From contig KN888371.1 in assembly GCA_000934455.1 (NCBI GenBank), positions 1 to 59,339 of the forward strand: a stretch of 59,339 nucleotides of DNA. Direction: 5' to 3'. Position numbers and translations under genes: made by a program. How positions within the stretch are numbered: position 1 is the first letter of the stretch; each line of letters opens with the position of its first letter. The notes beneath the pieces are model-generated. The model had not been told where the DNA came from. It worked only from the letters and a program-made list of their open reading frames with translations, and made no database searches. Origin of the DNA: Apostichopus parvimensis. Taxonomy: Eukaryota; Echinodermata; Holothuroidea; Aspidochirotida; Stichopodidae. Shown piece by piece: positions 1 to 11,700 of this stretch.

Positions 1-639
1 CAAGTTGTTTAAGTAGAGAACAATAATACCTTTACACAGTTATAAAGTAGGGCTTCTTTTCTTGTTTATTTTAAAATAAGGAACTTTAAGATAAGCATAA
101 TAATTTGGTTGGCAATCCAAGTAGAACTTTTTACTTTCATTTTTTCCTTTGACGCTGTCCTTCCCTAGATGTCCATGGCCAATGTGTTTATTGCATTGTG
201 TTAATGGATTATATTGTTTGGTGCAATATCAACCCTCCAAATATATATTTCATGAATATCTGAACAAAATTAAAAATTTGTCCTTCATGTCGCTCTTTAT
301 GATTTAACTTTTAAATTATACTCTAGTAACAAAAAATAGTAGATCTTTGTCAATGATTAGGATTCATTGATTATTTCAAGGAATACTGGTCCATGTTCCA
401 AACATGTCAGATTGTTACGTTTACTACGTGGACATGTTATTTGTGATACAAAGTACATTCCAAATTGTGAAGGAGCAAAACTGAACCACAGTTTTGAATG
501 CTTGATGGTTTTAAGGACTAAGCCACAGAGTAGGATATATTGCCAAACGAGTCAAAATTATTTGGCAAAGTTTCCCCAGCTTCGGTAGCTGTTTTGAAAT
601 GTTTTTTTCTTCCCCACCAGTTCTTACAGTGTTTATTGT

Positions 640-1170
640 TCAAGCTATGTCAGATTTGTACTGTAGAGCTGTACAATTCTTAACTCTGTCAAGAGTGTCG
701 GGATTTGTCAATCTGGGATTTGTGGATTGGTAATTTTATATAGCTGTGTTAGGCTTGTAACCTTCATTCCAGCTATGTCTCAAATGTAGCTGATTAATTG
801 ATTGATGAAATCAATTGAATGCAAATTAGAGTGTTGTAGCTATCTCAGTGTTTTCTTGCTGTCAGATTTGAATTAAATGGGGCTAAATCAAGAATTCTAC
901 GTAGCTCTGTTATCATTATAGCTATGTCTGATTGCAGCAACTACCTTAAATATGTCAGACTTATAGCTATCATGCTAGCTAGCTAGGTTTGTAGCCTTCG
1001 TGTTAGCTAAGTTAGAGTCATTATTACAACTTTGTCAGATTTAACATGGATTGACAATATTTTTAACAAATTAGATATATAGCTATTACTCTTACTTTGT
1101 AAGACCTTGTGGTTCTCTAGTTTTGTAGCCCTTGTTCTCACTATGTCAGATAAAGTTGCTATCATAATAC
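640..1170. repeat. degenerate tandem repeat (AGCTATGTCAGATTT-like units)
   Basis: The words AGCTATGTCAGA, TATGTCAGACTT, CTATGTCTGATT and TTTGTCAGATTT, often followed by TTGTAGC, recur about every 50-90 bases. This looks like an old minisatellite that has diverged. Unit boundaries cannot be set by eye. Confidence 0.45.
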
Positions 1171-4100
1171 TGCGACAAACGACATGTGTAACTGTTATTC
1201 TAACTAAGAAAGACTCTTTATTGTTATAGCTACATTAACAAAGCTCTTAACGACAGGATTGCTATATACATGCTCCTTGACCACACAGTTTATCCCTAAG
1301 GTTGTACTTATTATGTATTTCATGGCAATTAACTGAGTAGACAGTCATGGGAATTATTAATGTGCTGCAAAAATTACAACCATCTCTACATTAATATGTT
1401 GGTGCCTATGTTTTGATTTTGTTACTTATAATATTTTCAATCAGTTACTAACCTGGGCATTCTGCCTTTTCATCAATACATTCATATCTTTGATGGGAGA
1501 TCTTCTGATTCGCAGGGTAGGTAATTTAATTGACCTCGGAACTCCAAAGTATCTTTTCAAAAGAATACTCTCATAAGTAATTTCATTGTCTTTTTGGTTT
1601 TCTTCATTGTTTTACTCTTTCCTCTGTTGTCACATTCATTATTTATGGCTTGACGTCATAGCTTTGCCTAGTTTATTTATTCAAACCTTTGTGGTGAAAT
1701 TTTCCAAGTAAGATTATTTAATTTACCCAATTGATGCTTGTGATGAGAAAAAAATATATGACCTCTTTTGTTCTTTTCACAAAGAGTGATGAAAGATAAC
1801 AGAAATAAAATGCAACATATCTGGCAGTTCTTAAAATTTAGAAGAGGCATTACATAAAAAAAAATGTCTTCAGTTTTTATGAGATGGAGGTACAGGGGGG
1901 AGGACCAAAGAAGTTCGAACCATTTTTAATTTCATTACAAAATTGCATTTCATTTCGCACTCAAATTTGCTCTTCTTCAGTTTGAGCAAAGAGACCTTGT
2001 GAACCTGCTTGGTTCTTTTTGTAAATATTTAGAAAAGTACAACAGATCAAAAATAATTTGGAAATTGACTGCCTTTTCTTTAAGTGTTACGACAAGCATT
2101 TGGAAGTATTCCACCTCTTCTAAATTTAACAAGTCCAGCAATAGATCTTTGTGGTAAAGGCTATGGAAAGGAATGCAGTATCGCTTCTCCAATAGGGTGT
2201 TGCAGTTTCACACATATAAGCTTGTAGTAACCTCTGCAGAGTGTGAGGCTGTGTTTGGGTAAAACTTTAATTAAAATATCAATGTATACTTTATTCCAAA
2301 AAAAGTTGCTTATATTATTATTATTATAAATGGAGTTAAAAAAGAAGAGGTAGACATACAATTTCAAAGTTTTGTTTTTTATGTGTACTCCCAGAGTTGA
2401 ACCTTGTGAAACAAGTTGCAAAAAAAATTAAAAATAGTAGAATACAGTATATATATATAATGTTCTGTTACTATTTAGAAAGTGTTACCTACTTGTGCAT
2501 GTCACCCCGTTGTTAGGTATAGCGCATGAAGACGCAGGAGTGTTAACTAAGCTAATTTTTATGTTTAAAGCAAGAAAAGCATGATCAACATCGTATAATT
2601 ACACAGATGACATCATCACGACTCTGAACGTGTTTGTTTGACAATCGCTTTAAGAACTACTCAAAGAAAGGATCCTACGACAGAAAACTACTACGATGAA
2701 AAAAAAATGGCCCCACACAAGGGGCGCGAGAAAAACACCCTCTCTCCCAAAAAAAGAGAAAATGTAAAACACCGAGAGGATATTCTTTATGCAAAACAGA
2801 AAGCCTTCTGGCTTGTAATTCCATCAGGTTTTGTTATTATGTGGCAAGTAGTAGTTTTTAGGCAAAATTTCACAATGAGATCTTTTGTGGAGGATGGCCT
2901 AACGGATTACCATTATTGTTCAAATTAATCGTAGAATCTACAAGGACACAAAACACCTCTGCTGTTTTCTTTGGTTTCAAAACTTCTTTGTTTCACTGGT
3001 ACTTTTTGTTCAAAAAAAGAAACATTGCAAAGTGAATATTTCTTCATGCTTCATGCGTTTTAAAGGGTTTCTTTCTCAGAAGTAATTGCGAAAGTTTACA
3101 CGTAATGGATACATAACCCACGGTTATATGGTATGATCTTCATAGTAGTTAAATGAATTGATATTTTGGGGGAAACTAAACCTTTGAAACGGATTATTAT
3201 CACTCTACTGACTACTTGCACGTGCCATTGCTTGAAAGACAGGAAGTAATACTTGTTTTAGTTGGTTGATCCTGTTTGATCTGTGTAAAGTGTAGACTGA
3301 AATGTTCATCTGTTTATTTAAGGGTGTAGTCAAATGATTTTGTTGATATCAACAGTTACCTTGTTCTTTCTTTAGCATATATTTTGTGTAATCTTAATTC
3401 CTCTCTCAAGGTGAAACAGGACAAGCAAGAATGTGTAACGATGGTAAAATTTTATGGAATATACAGAAGCTTGTGAGAACATAACAAAGCACTTTGTATC
3501 AATTTGTTCATTATTTCTTCTTTATCATGATCAGCCTTTGTCTGTAGTTTAAATGTAAGCTTTTCTTGCTTCAAAACATGAATGCTTTGTAACATTTAGA
3601 CTGTATAGGCCACAGGACAAAAATGGACATAAGGTATCATAACTTGGAAGAAGCTATTTGTGAATGACCCTACCATATGTCACACATACATCGTTGACTT
3701 ATCAAGTTTGTTTAACTTTTGCAGGGGAGGAGGGAGCCTAATACCTAAGAATGTGAGTTATAATATAGGTAAAAGCCAGATGAAGTTGTTACTTGTACGA
3801 CATTATTAAAAGAGAATGTATCCTCTGTGCAATTAAAATGGCTGAGGGAAAGTTTACGCATTTTCCGGGATCCTTGCTTGAAACTTCCTGATATGCCTAT
3901 TATTTAAATAGTCTACATAACAATTGTTTTTGCTAATATGTGTGAAGCTATTTTAGAGTTGTTTTAGCACACAGCACAGGGCTCCTTTCTAAGTTCGGCT
4001 GGAATCTGTTTCATTCACTGATAACTGAGAATGCTCGGTTTGTGAGATGATTACGCCTCATTGAATATTTGTCAGAAAGTAAAACAAGCATTACGGTTGG

Positions 4101-5296
4101 ATGAAGTTAAAATAATGAGTGCTTTGTTCATCGCTTGATCTCTTGCAAAAAATACAGGTTATTATAAAGGGTTCTTCCATGAAGATTATTGTTCTCAGAA
4201 ACTGAATAGATGTTTGACTTCACAAATATGCTCTAATGATTTTCATTTTACATCACATGGTTCCCACGCAGTGTGGAAACTGAAACACTCTTGAAAGTCC
4301 TCGAGTTTTGAAGTTTAGTCTGACAAAGTGAGGAAAATCCTTGTTGCAACCTTGCTATTTTTTTATGCCTGCTCTTTTTGGGAAATGAAACTTGTCAATT
4401 TTGGATGTGTACTCCTCATTTGATTGTAATTCTTTGCTAAGTTTGTCAATGAATGATGGGAGTTTGCATACCTTTTGCAAGAGTTTCTCTTGTTAGGACT
4501 ACTAAAGGTAGCCTTACATTACTTGCTGATAGTTATCTAGGTTTCATAATAACCTTAAGAAGTTGGTCTGGGCTTGAAAAAGTTAAGAATGTGATTTGTT
4601 GAAAATCGTGGGAACCATGATATCAGTTACGATTTTTAATGAGATAAATAGAAAACTGCACTGTATTGTCACTGTGCTTTAATAATTTCCTATACAGCCG
4701 TGACTTAGGGGTGGAGGGGGGGGGGGGTTGTCAAACAGTAGATTACACAACTAGTACATTATACCATTTGAAATGGGTTTCTTTACCTCTGGCTGCCTAC
4801 TAGTTTCACAAACTTGGTGGTCACTGTGTAATGCTTTATAACCGAACTGCATTATTTTGTTTAGCCCTGGTATTAGTACTACTTCATACTACGGTACTAG
4901 ACAAAGGCACTAAAAATGATGATGATAGTAATACATTCCTATAATGCTTCGTTAATGTCTGGATTTTGTCACATGACTTGCTCTTAATGACATAAGATTT
5001 ACATGTAAGTTCCTAGGATATGAACATGTGCATTTCTCTATGCTACTAATATTAGTTTTAATAGGTAACTTCATGGTTTCATGCAGAACTTGAGATATTG
5101 GAGAAGTCGATCCCAAATAACAATTTGCATTTTGCTTTGTATTCCTTTTCATCAAATTCTGTAAGTTCATGAAATTGTTGGTAGGAAGTGATGTTTGTTT
5201 ATACTTGAGGTAGACAGTGTTTAGAAAATAATTATTTCATTGTATATTGCTTTAAGATATTGTACCTTCTTGTAAAGAATGATTTGTGTACATTGT

Positions 5297-5302
5297 AATA
5301 AA
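5297..5302 (+). promoter_or_regulatory. candidate polyadenylation signal AATAAA
   Basis: A canonical AATAAA is followed within 20 bases by a GT-rich element (TGTCGTGCTTGTG). In AT-rich DNA this hexamer is common by chance, so the call rests on the downstream GT-rich element only. It would end a plus-strand transcript from left of the window. Confidence 0.25.
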
Positions 5303-5632
5303 TGTCGTGCTTGTGAGAATAATCATAAATATAACATTTGTAATTAGCCTCATAACTCAGCATACTTTTCCTTTTTTGCTTTTCTTGTTTGTTGAGTAGC
5401 AGAAAAACATGGCTTTTAATAATTTAATAGGTTCGTGACAATTTTCTGGACCCATGTTTGGCCTTTTGAAGCAGGAAAGATTCTTGTTTACATCAGTACT
5501 AGCTGAACCCCCCTTTCCCCCTTTGCCACGCACTTGAAAATCAGGCATGATCAGTGTAAATTTCTTAGAGATGCCAAGCAGGCAAGTCTGTAGTGAAAAT
5601 TAAGGGATATGCATCACCAATCACTCCCCATT

Positions 5633-5659
5633 CCCCCCCCCCCCCCCCCCCCCCCCCCC
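5633..5659. repeat. homopolymer run of 27 C
   Basis: The plus strand has an uninterrupted run of 27 cytosines. The complementary strand is a G tract able to form quadruplex structures. The exact length is unreliable in any assembly. Confidence 0.9.
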
Positions 5660-7149
5660 AGTCTGGCCATTATGTTATTCCCTTCCCCTTTGACATCCCT
5701 ACACCCACCCACTTGTAACAGCCGTCCCTGCGTGAGCGGCATCTGCTGTTGGTTGTATAGCTAGCATAAATGTGTATATGTATTATGGTAACGTAAGTAA
5801 GATGAAAAATCGATTTCCGTCTGGCGGATTATTCAAACAAAGTCTTATAATTTCGTCTATTTCAAGATAAACAAGGAATCGCACCAAGATGTTGAGACTG
5901 TAGCTACAGAATCTATAAAAAGTGGTAAGCAATGAAAAAAATGATGCTGTTAAAAAAAAAAGACACTGGATTGCAAAAACACATAGCAGTTCCAACGTAG
6001 GGTCTATATATCCCCACTAGGCTTTCTATGCGTACAATAGCCAGTCCTACCTGCTACTTACTGTACACTAGTCACTGTTCAGGCCTAGCCTCAGTTTAGG
6101 CCTAATGTAGCCTTATGAATATGATTCTACACTACAGTCGTAAAGGCAAGGAAATGCCTACAGTAATTTCGTGCTGCTTAGAGCAGAAATGTACTTTCAA
6201 ATCGGTCATGTCCAAGACTAAATCTACAATTTCCCCGTTTGGAGTGCTCTACTTCTATTTAGCAGACCTTCCAACATTGCGGAAAATTTATGAGTGTGAT
6301 CAGCGGCAGTGGGGGAGGGGTCTAAGGGGAGAGGGTGTCCCCCTCCTCTTTGGAAAATTTTTCGTATTTTTCACTGCCTAGATGCAAAATGGTGCATTCT
6401 TTTTCAGTTTCTCTGAATAATTTTATATTGAGAATTTCATCATCATATATTATTGAACTCAACAAGCATGACAATTCTCAACAAAGACTTTTCTTGAATC
6501 GATGAAAGTAATCACTTGCTAACATAATTGAACATTTATATCGGAAATTGAAGCGCACTTCTCAATCTCTAGTACCAACACCTCTCCCACTGGGCGTTTT
6601 CCACCACCACCGTGGCAAACGCACCACTCTTGTAAGTGTAAGTACTCAAGACACACACGGTTTTTCGGAGATTGTTTTGTGGATTGCGTGTGATAAAGTG
6701 CACATAGCGTGTAAGCGTGTGAAGGGCTGGAAATGCGTGTGTCACACGCCAAATGCGTGTGAGTTGGAATGTCTGATTTAGGGAAAAGGGTTATTTACAG
6801 TAGCTCTGCAAAGTTGTATATGGTTCTCAAAAGTCAAATTATTTGACAACGACACTACACATCTTTAATTCTCATACTTATAATTAATTTAAGTTCATGT
6901 AAAAAGGATATTATTGCAGAAGTCAGTTGTTTTGTCAAAGGACACTAGATTTGTTGATGTGAAATATGCCTATTAAATATATGGAACAATCCAACCAGGA
7001 AAATAAAAGAATTAATCTTGCTCAGTGATTTACAATACCTTCATCTACAAGATTTAATCATACATTTGTTTTCGTGTTTCACAGTAGGAATTTTAATTTT
7101 TTTTGTTTAGACGTCTTGGTCTTTGGCTGATTTTATGTGTACCATTATG

Positions 7150-7345
7150 TTCCCCTTCTCGGGGTATCGTGATACACGTGACTATCAATCACACAGTCAG
7201 TCTCGATGCAAGTCCTGGGACAGTTGGGGTTGAGAGCAGATCAGTCGTTTGGTTTTTCATGCCCAGGTTCTTTCCTGGGTGACTTTTCTTAAAAAGTGTT
7301 TGTTTAGACTTTTAACATTGCATTCCAAAAGTGGGTACCAATTTG
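7150..7345. repeat. dispersed repeat, copy also near 53765-53925
   Basis: The segment around GGGGTTGAGAGCAGATCA, then TTCATGCCCAGG and TTAAAAAGTGTTT, aligns with GGGGTTGAGAGTGGATCA, TCCATGCCTAGG and TTAAAAAGTATTA in the AGXT intron at 53765-53925. Two diverged copies 46 kb apart indicate an interspersed repeat family. The class is not recognised. Confidence 0.5.
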
Positions 7346-8585
7346 ACTTATGAACACGCAGCTACAGTGTCTATCAGTGCAGCTACAGTACATATTTTAT
7401 TTTAAGACACAGTATGCAAGGTCAGGGAAGATGTGAAGAGTTACTGTAAACTACCATAATACATCAGTGTTAAATTGTTCATTTACAATAGGCAACTCAG
7501 CAGATTTACTGTGGTTGAGCTGTTCTGACGTAACAGGCCTGCCTAGGCCCAAAACCTTATAAAATAGTCTAGGTCTGGACTCTTACAATATTATAGTATA
7601 CTATATAGTATGTATACCAAATGCATTGAAGTTCTTATTAATGTTTGATAATATAAGGGGCACCTGGGCTCCATGCTTTAGTTCAGGGCATTTGTTTTTT
7701 GCACTTATATGCCTGGCCAAAGCCAATAGAGGCATCAAAGTTGTAAGTTCTAATCTTTTACAAAATAGCATTGAGCATGCTATCCCAGATCTTTGGTAAA
7801 AGCAGTCCAGTTTTCTTTTTCGAACAGAAGACGGCTGTCAATATATTTTGAGAAACTGTATTTAAAAAGGATTAAACATAAGAGGTGTGTATATACTTCC
7901 AAGTTCCATGGTCTTAGACCCTATAGTACCTACAGTAGGCTACAGTATGGAGAAAACTACAATTACTACATACTGCAACCAGGGAAAATAATTAATTAGC
8001 TCAGCAAACTTATCACAAACAGGGCATGTTTTAGTATAGACAAGCTAATTATAGGCCTGTGACTGGCACATGCATAGAATGCAAGAATAGTAGGCCTACA
8101 ATGCTGCAAATGATTATATCTAAAGTGGCACAATGTTCAGCATTTTAAATATGCCTATGTGAAAACATGTACCCATGATACCAATGGAAGTTTTAAGTGC
8201 CCAGCTGCTTTCATGATAACTTTAAGTGATTTTCGAATATCTTCAGGCTCCCAGGCTAGAGCATATACTTTCATATTGAACAAATCTATTATTTTAAACA
8301 TCATTATAAATAGAGACCTTGCTGAACTTATACTTTTACGTAGGCCTATAGCCTGCAAGTTTATTTAAGAACTGAATTTGTATTTCATCAACCTAACCAA
8401 TTTAACAAGTTTCATTAATTGCAAATCTTTACAAAACTCTCACTCAGTTCAATTGAAAAAGGTTCATAACATAAGTATATCATTTACATAAAATCTTCTT
8501 GATTCATGAATTATTATTGATGAATTTTTGTAAATCAGCAATGCTGTATCAAAATGACTTTCAAAGTGTATTATTTTCACTACAG

Positions 8586-8646
8586 GGATGGAAATGTATC
8601 AAGTCGGCTGAAAAGATGATGATGACGATGATGATTATGAATAAAC
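8586..8646 (+). promoter_or_regulatory. 5' leader of gene 1 with upstream ATGs
   Basis: After a plausible acceptor (CACTACAG) the leader holds ATGs out of frame with the chosen start. One opens a short reading frame ending at TGA within about 25 bases. A GAT/ATG trinucleotide cluster at about 8614-8640 opens another frame that overlaps the start and ends at TAG near 8680. An in-frame TGA at 8638-8640 sits just before the chosen ATG at 8647. If this leader is transcribed, the upstream frames could lower translation of the main frame. Confidence 0.45.
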
Positions 8647-8764
8647 ATGTCGCTACATGGGAAGCAAAGAAATGCTCCTAGTTTCCATGACCCTTTATCC
8701 TCCTCAAAATCTCACAAAAAACAAAACAATGTTGGAAATAGAAAACATTTGGGAGGCAGCAAAG
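8647..8764 (+). CDS. gene 1 coding exon 1
   Basis: Encodes residues 1-39, starting MSLHGKQRNAPS and ending HLGGSK plus one base, before a strong donor GTAAGC. It is basic and Ser/Asn/His-rich. The frame is shorter than 60 codons. Phase 1 at the end fits exon 2 exactly. Confidence 0.72.
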
Positions 8765-11700
8765 GTAAGCTTGTGAAGAAATAAATTTCTATTGCAATAA
8801 TAAATTCATTCCTGTTGTTGGTGGCTATAAAGATAGAAAATAGGAGATCAATTGGATATGATTTTCTTACAATTCTCTTGGAAACTGGAAAGCAAACAAG
8901 ACTTTTAATTGGATTAAATGAAGCAGATAAACCCGAAGGAAGGATTCAGAATTTGTTTCAGTTTCAAAAGGAGTGCAGTTTAGAGGCATACACATGTCAT
9001 AGATGACAGCATCAAGCAAGGACATGCTGTACATGAAAATGACATTTACAGGTTTAAACTAAATTTTTATTCCTGGAAAAGCTGCCAAATTTTGGGTTTA
9101 CCTTATTTCCTGGTGTTTACATGGGTTTAAATTTTTCCTTGTATTTACTCTTCAAAAGTTATACACAGGTTTAAATTAATCCTCATATTTACTTTTCAAT
9201 AGTTATACTTGGGTTAAAATTTATCCTCATATTTACTCTTCAATAGTTATTCATAGGTTTAAATTTATCCTCATATTTACTCTTCAAAAGTTATACATGG
9301 GTTTACTTAATATTACCTCATCTTTACTCTTCCAAAGTTATACAAGGGGTTACTTTGTTTCCTCATAAACATTTACTCTTCACAAGAGCTCTCTAGAAGT
9401 GTTTACAGGTCCAAAGCAACAGCATTGTTTATTACATTACTTGTAAATAAAGTAGAAGAAATCACAGTGATAAAGATCAAGTTTGTGTGTACTGTAATTG
9501 AAGACGATGGTGCTAAGCTTTTGTTTTAACATCAAATTTTTATCTTTCTTTTGACTGTTTTTGTAGGATTTTTGTCTACTAGATCATCAATACACAGAAG
9601 CAATGCCTCTCAAAATGATGACACTTTACAGGTTTGTCGATGAATTATGGGTTCCATTTTGATATTAATTTGTTTGCATATTTTATGACTTTGCTCTGAT
9701 TGCATAAATCTGTGGTAAAGTTGTAAAGAGTGTTTATGTTGACTTATATTTAAATGAATTCATTTGGTTGTCTTGGAGGATTAACAACTCTGAAAGCTGA
9801 TCAGCCTTCATTGTTTTGTAAACTATCTCTTCCATGCATACATATGGAACTGAAATATGAAGCTTGGAAGATGCAGAGTAATTAAGGATTGTTTGTACCG
9901 AATACTGGAAACTGTGTGAAAACATTGACACACTGGTTTTGTTACATACTTTGAATGTACAATACCAATGAGTGGCTTCAAATAGAGTGTGAAAAGGCAT
10001 AAAAGGAGACCGGTCAGTGATACCAGTTTTTGGAAGGATTACTATCATATTGTAGGCTAGGGACGAAAGGATTAATTAAGAGCAATTCTTCCTTGCCATT
10101 GTGAATGGAAGGGGATAGAGGGGTGGAGCTAATACAGTACTGCTTGTTCCTCATGGTTCTTTATTGTCCTGTTACCTGCTGTGTGTGCAATCTGTTTCGG
10201 GGTTGGAGAGGAGGCAGAGTATGGCAGCAAACTTTAGTTTTATGGATGTATTTGGTTATTCAAAGTCTCAGTTTGACAAAGTACAGTATGTACAGTGTGT
10301 GCTGTCTATAAGATACAATAAAAGTGAGAACTAGTCAAACTTTCCTCACTTCATAACAAACTTTTAAGGCTGTAAATTCTAAAAATCATTGAGTATTGTC
10401 ATTATTAAGCATGTAAAGATATTATTGAAAAATACAGTAAAAATCTGTTCAATATATGAAATTTACACCTTAATACTTTTGAGATGATTAAAGTTAGTGT
10501 AAAATCACCAAGATAAATGTTTCACTGTGAAGAGTGACATTTCTATACAATTTATTTTTAAGTTTATAAGGTCTGCCTGTATTCTACAAAAAGTACAAAT
10601 AAGAAAATCTTAAAAATATAAAAGGTTTGATGTCATAACAGAAAACTTTCGTCTTGCAACAAAACTGGCAAACCTATGGTCACTCTCAGTGAATTGCACC
10701 ACTTCCCCAAGTACACTGTACGGTCAAAAAGATATGATATTGGCAAGGAAAGAATCGAATGTCTCAATCATTGATTTCATGAATACAGTTCAGAGAAACG
10801 TGTTCAAGGGATAATTGCTGCTTTGTATCGACAAATAATAAAATCCAAAAGTTTATCAGGCCTGTGACATATTATACAGTTTGTATCCTTGTAATAAAGT
10901 GAAAGCTTACATAAGTGTTATAAAGTAATCTTCAGTCGTTAACTTCTTCCTTGTTGAAGCTATACAGGGTAACTTAAGGACATGCTGAATCTATCCACTT
11001 TAACCATGTCATGGAGAGCAATTTACAGTACTACACAATCAGGCTACTGTACACACATGAAAGCACTTATACAGATGTTTGGTGAAGTAGAGGCTGTATA
11101 AAGACAAATTGAACAACTTTATCTACATAGAGATAAAAAAAACAGAACAATTAACAGAGTTCAATGGAAGTCAACATAGTTAATACACACACTACAGCAT
11201 GAATGGTGTACCTGGTCCTATCCATGATCTTCTCATCTGTGACTGGGCCTTATCTGTGATCTTCTCATCTGTGGCTGTGCCTTATCTGTATGTCTTATTG
11301 CCAGACCAATGCAGTGAGCAGACCAAAAATACATCAAATTTGATCCCATGATTCAGACAATCAAGCTATTCTCTCACATTGTTCTCTAATCCACCCCCTC
11401 CCCTCCCCCCTCCCCCAATACCTCTTAAATTGGTAATTTGGTGGTGTGGTGGAAGAGGTGCCACAGGCGTTTCTTTGTTGATCCATGGAGTCTGTTTATA
11501 CTCCATGGTTGATCCAATGTAAAAATATTATTTAAATGTAGGAAATGTACAGGATGGGTCTACATTGTTATAATAAGTTATGTACATAATGCCATAAAAT
11601 GATACATGGTAGAGCATGTATGGCAAGTTCAGAATTACTAAAATGTCTTTTGAGACCAGATGAATTCAACAGCAGAAGCGCACCCTGATATGTATGTACA

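Larger units (their letters stand above)
1..5320. other. non-coding region, possible long 3' UTR of an upstream gene
   Basis: No reading frame here looks like protein: the open frames are short, AT-driven and lack splice-bounded coding character. The stretch is T- and A-rich, and near its right end it carries AATAAA at 5297-5302 followed by a GT-rich segment, the layout of an animal polyadenylation site on the plus strand. It could therefore be the long 3' UTR of a gene to the left, but intergenic DNA or an intron is equally possible. A degenerate tandem repeat lies at about 640-1170 and a 12-base G run at 4716-4727. Confidence 0.3.
5321..8585. other. upstream region of gene 1, no coding feature recognised
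   Basis: No coding exon could be supported here. The stretch should hold the promoter and any 5' UTR exon of the Sfi1-repeat gene, because its first coding exon is preceded by what looks like a splice acceptor (CACTACAG ending at 8585). It contains a 27-base C run at 5633-5659, GCGTGTG-rich sequence at 6600-6770, and a dispersed repeat at 7150-7345 that recurs near 53.8 kb. Confidence 0.4.
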
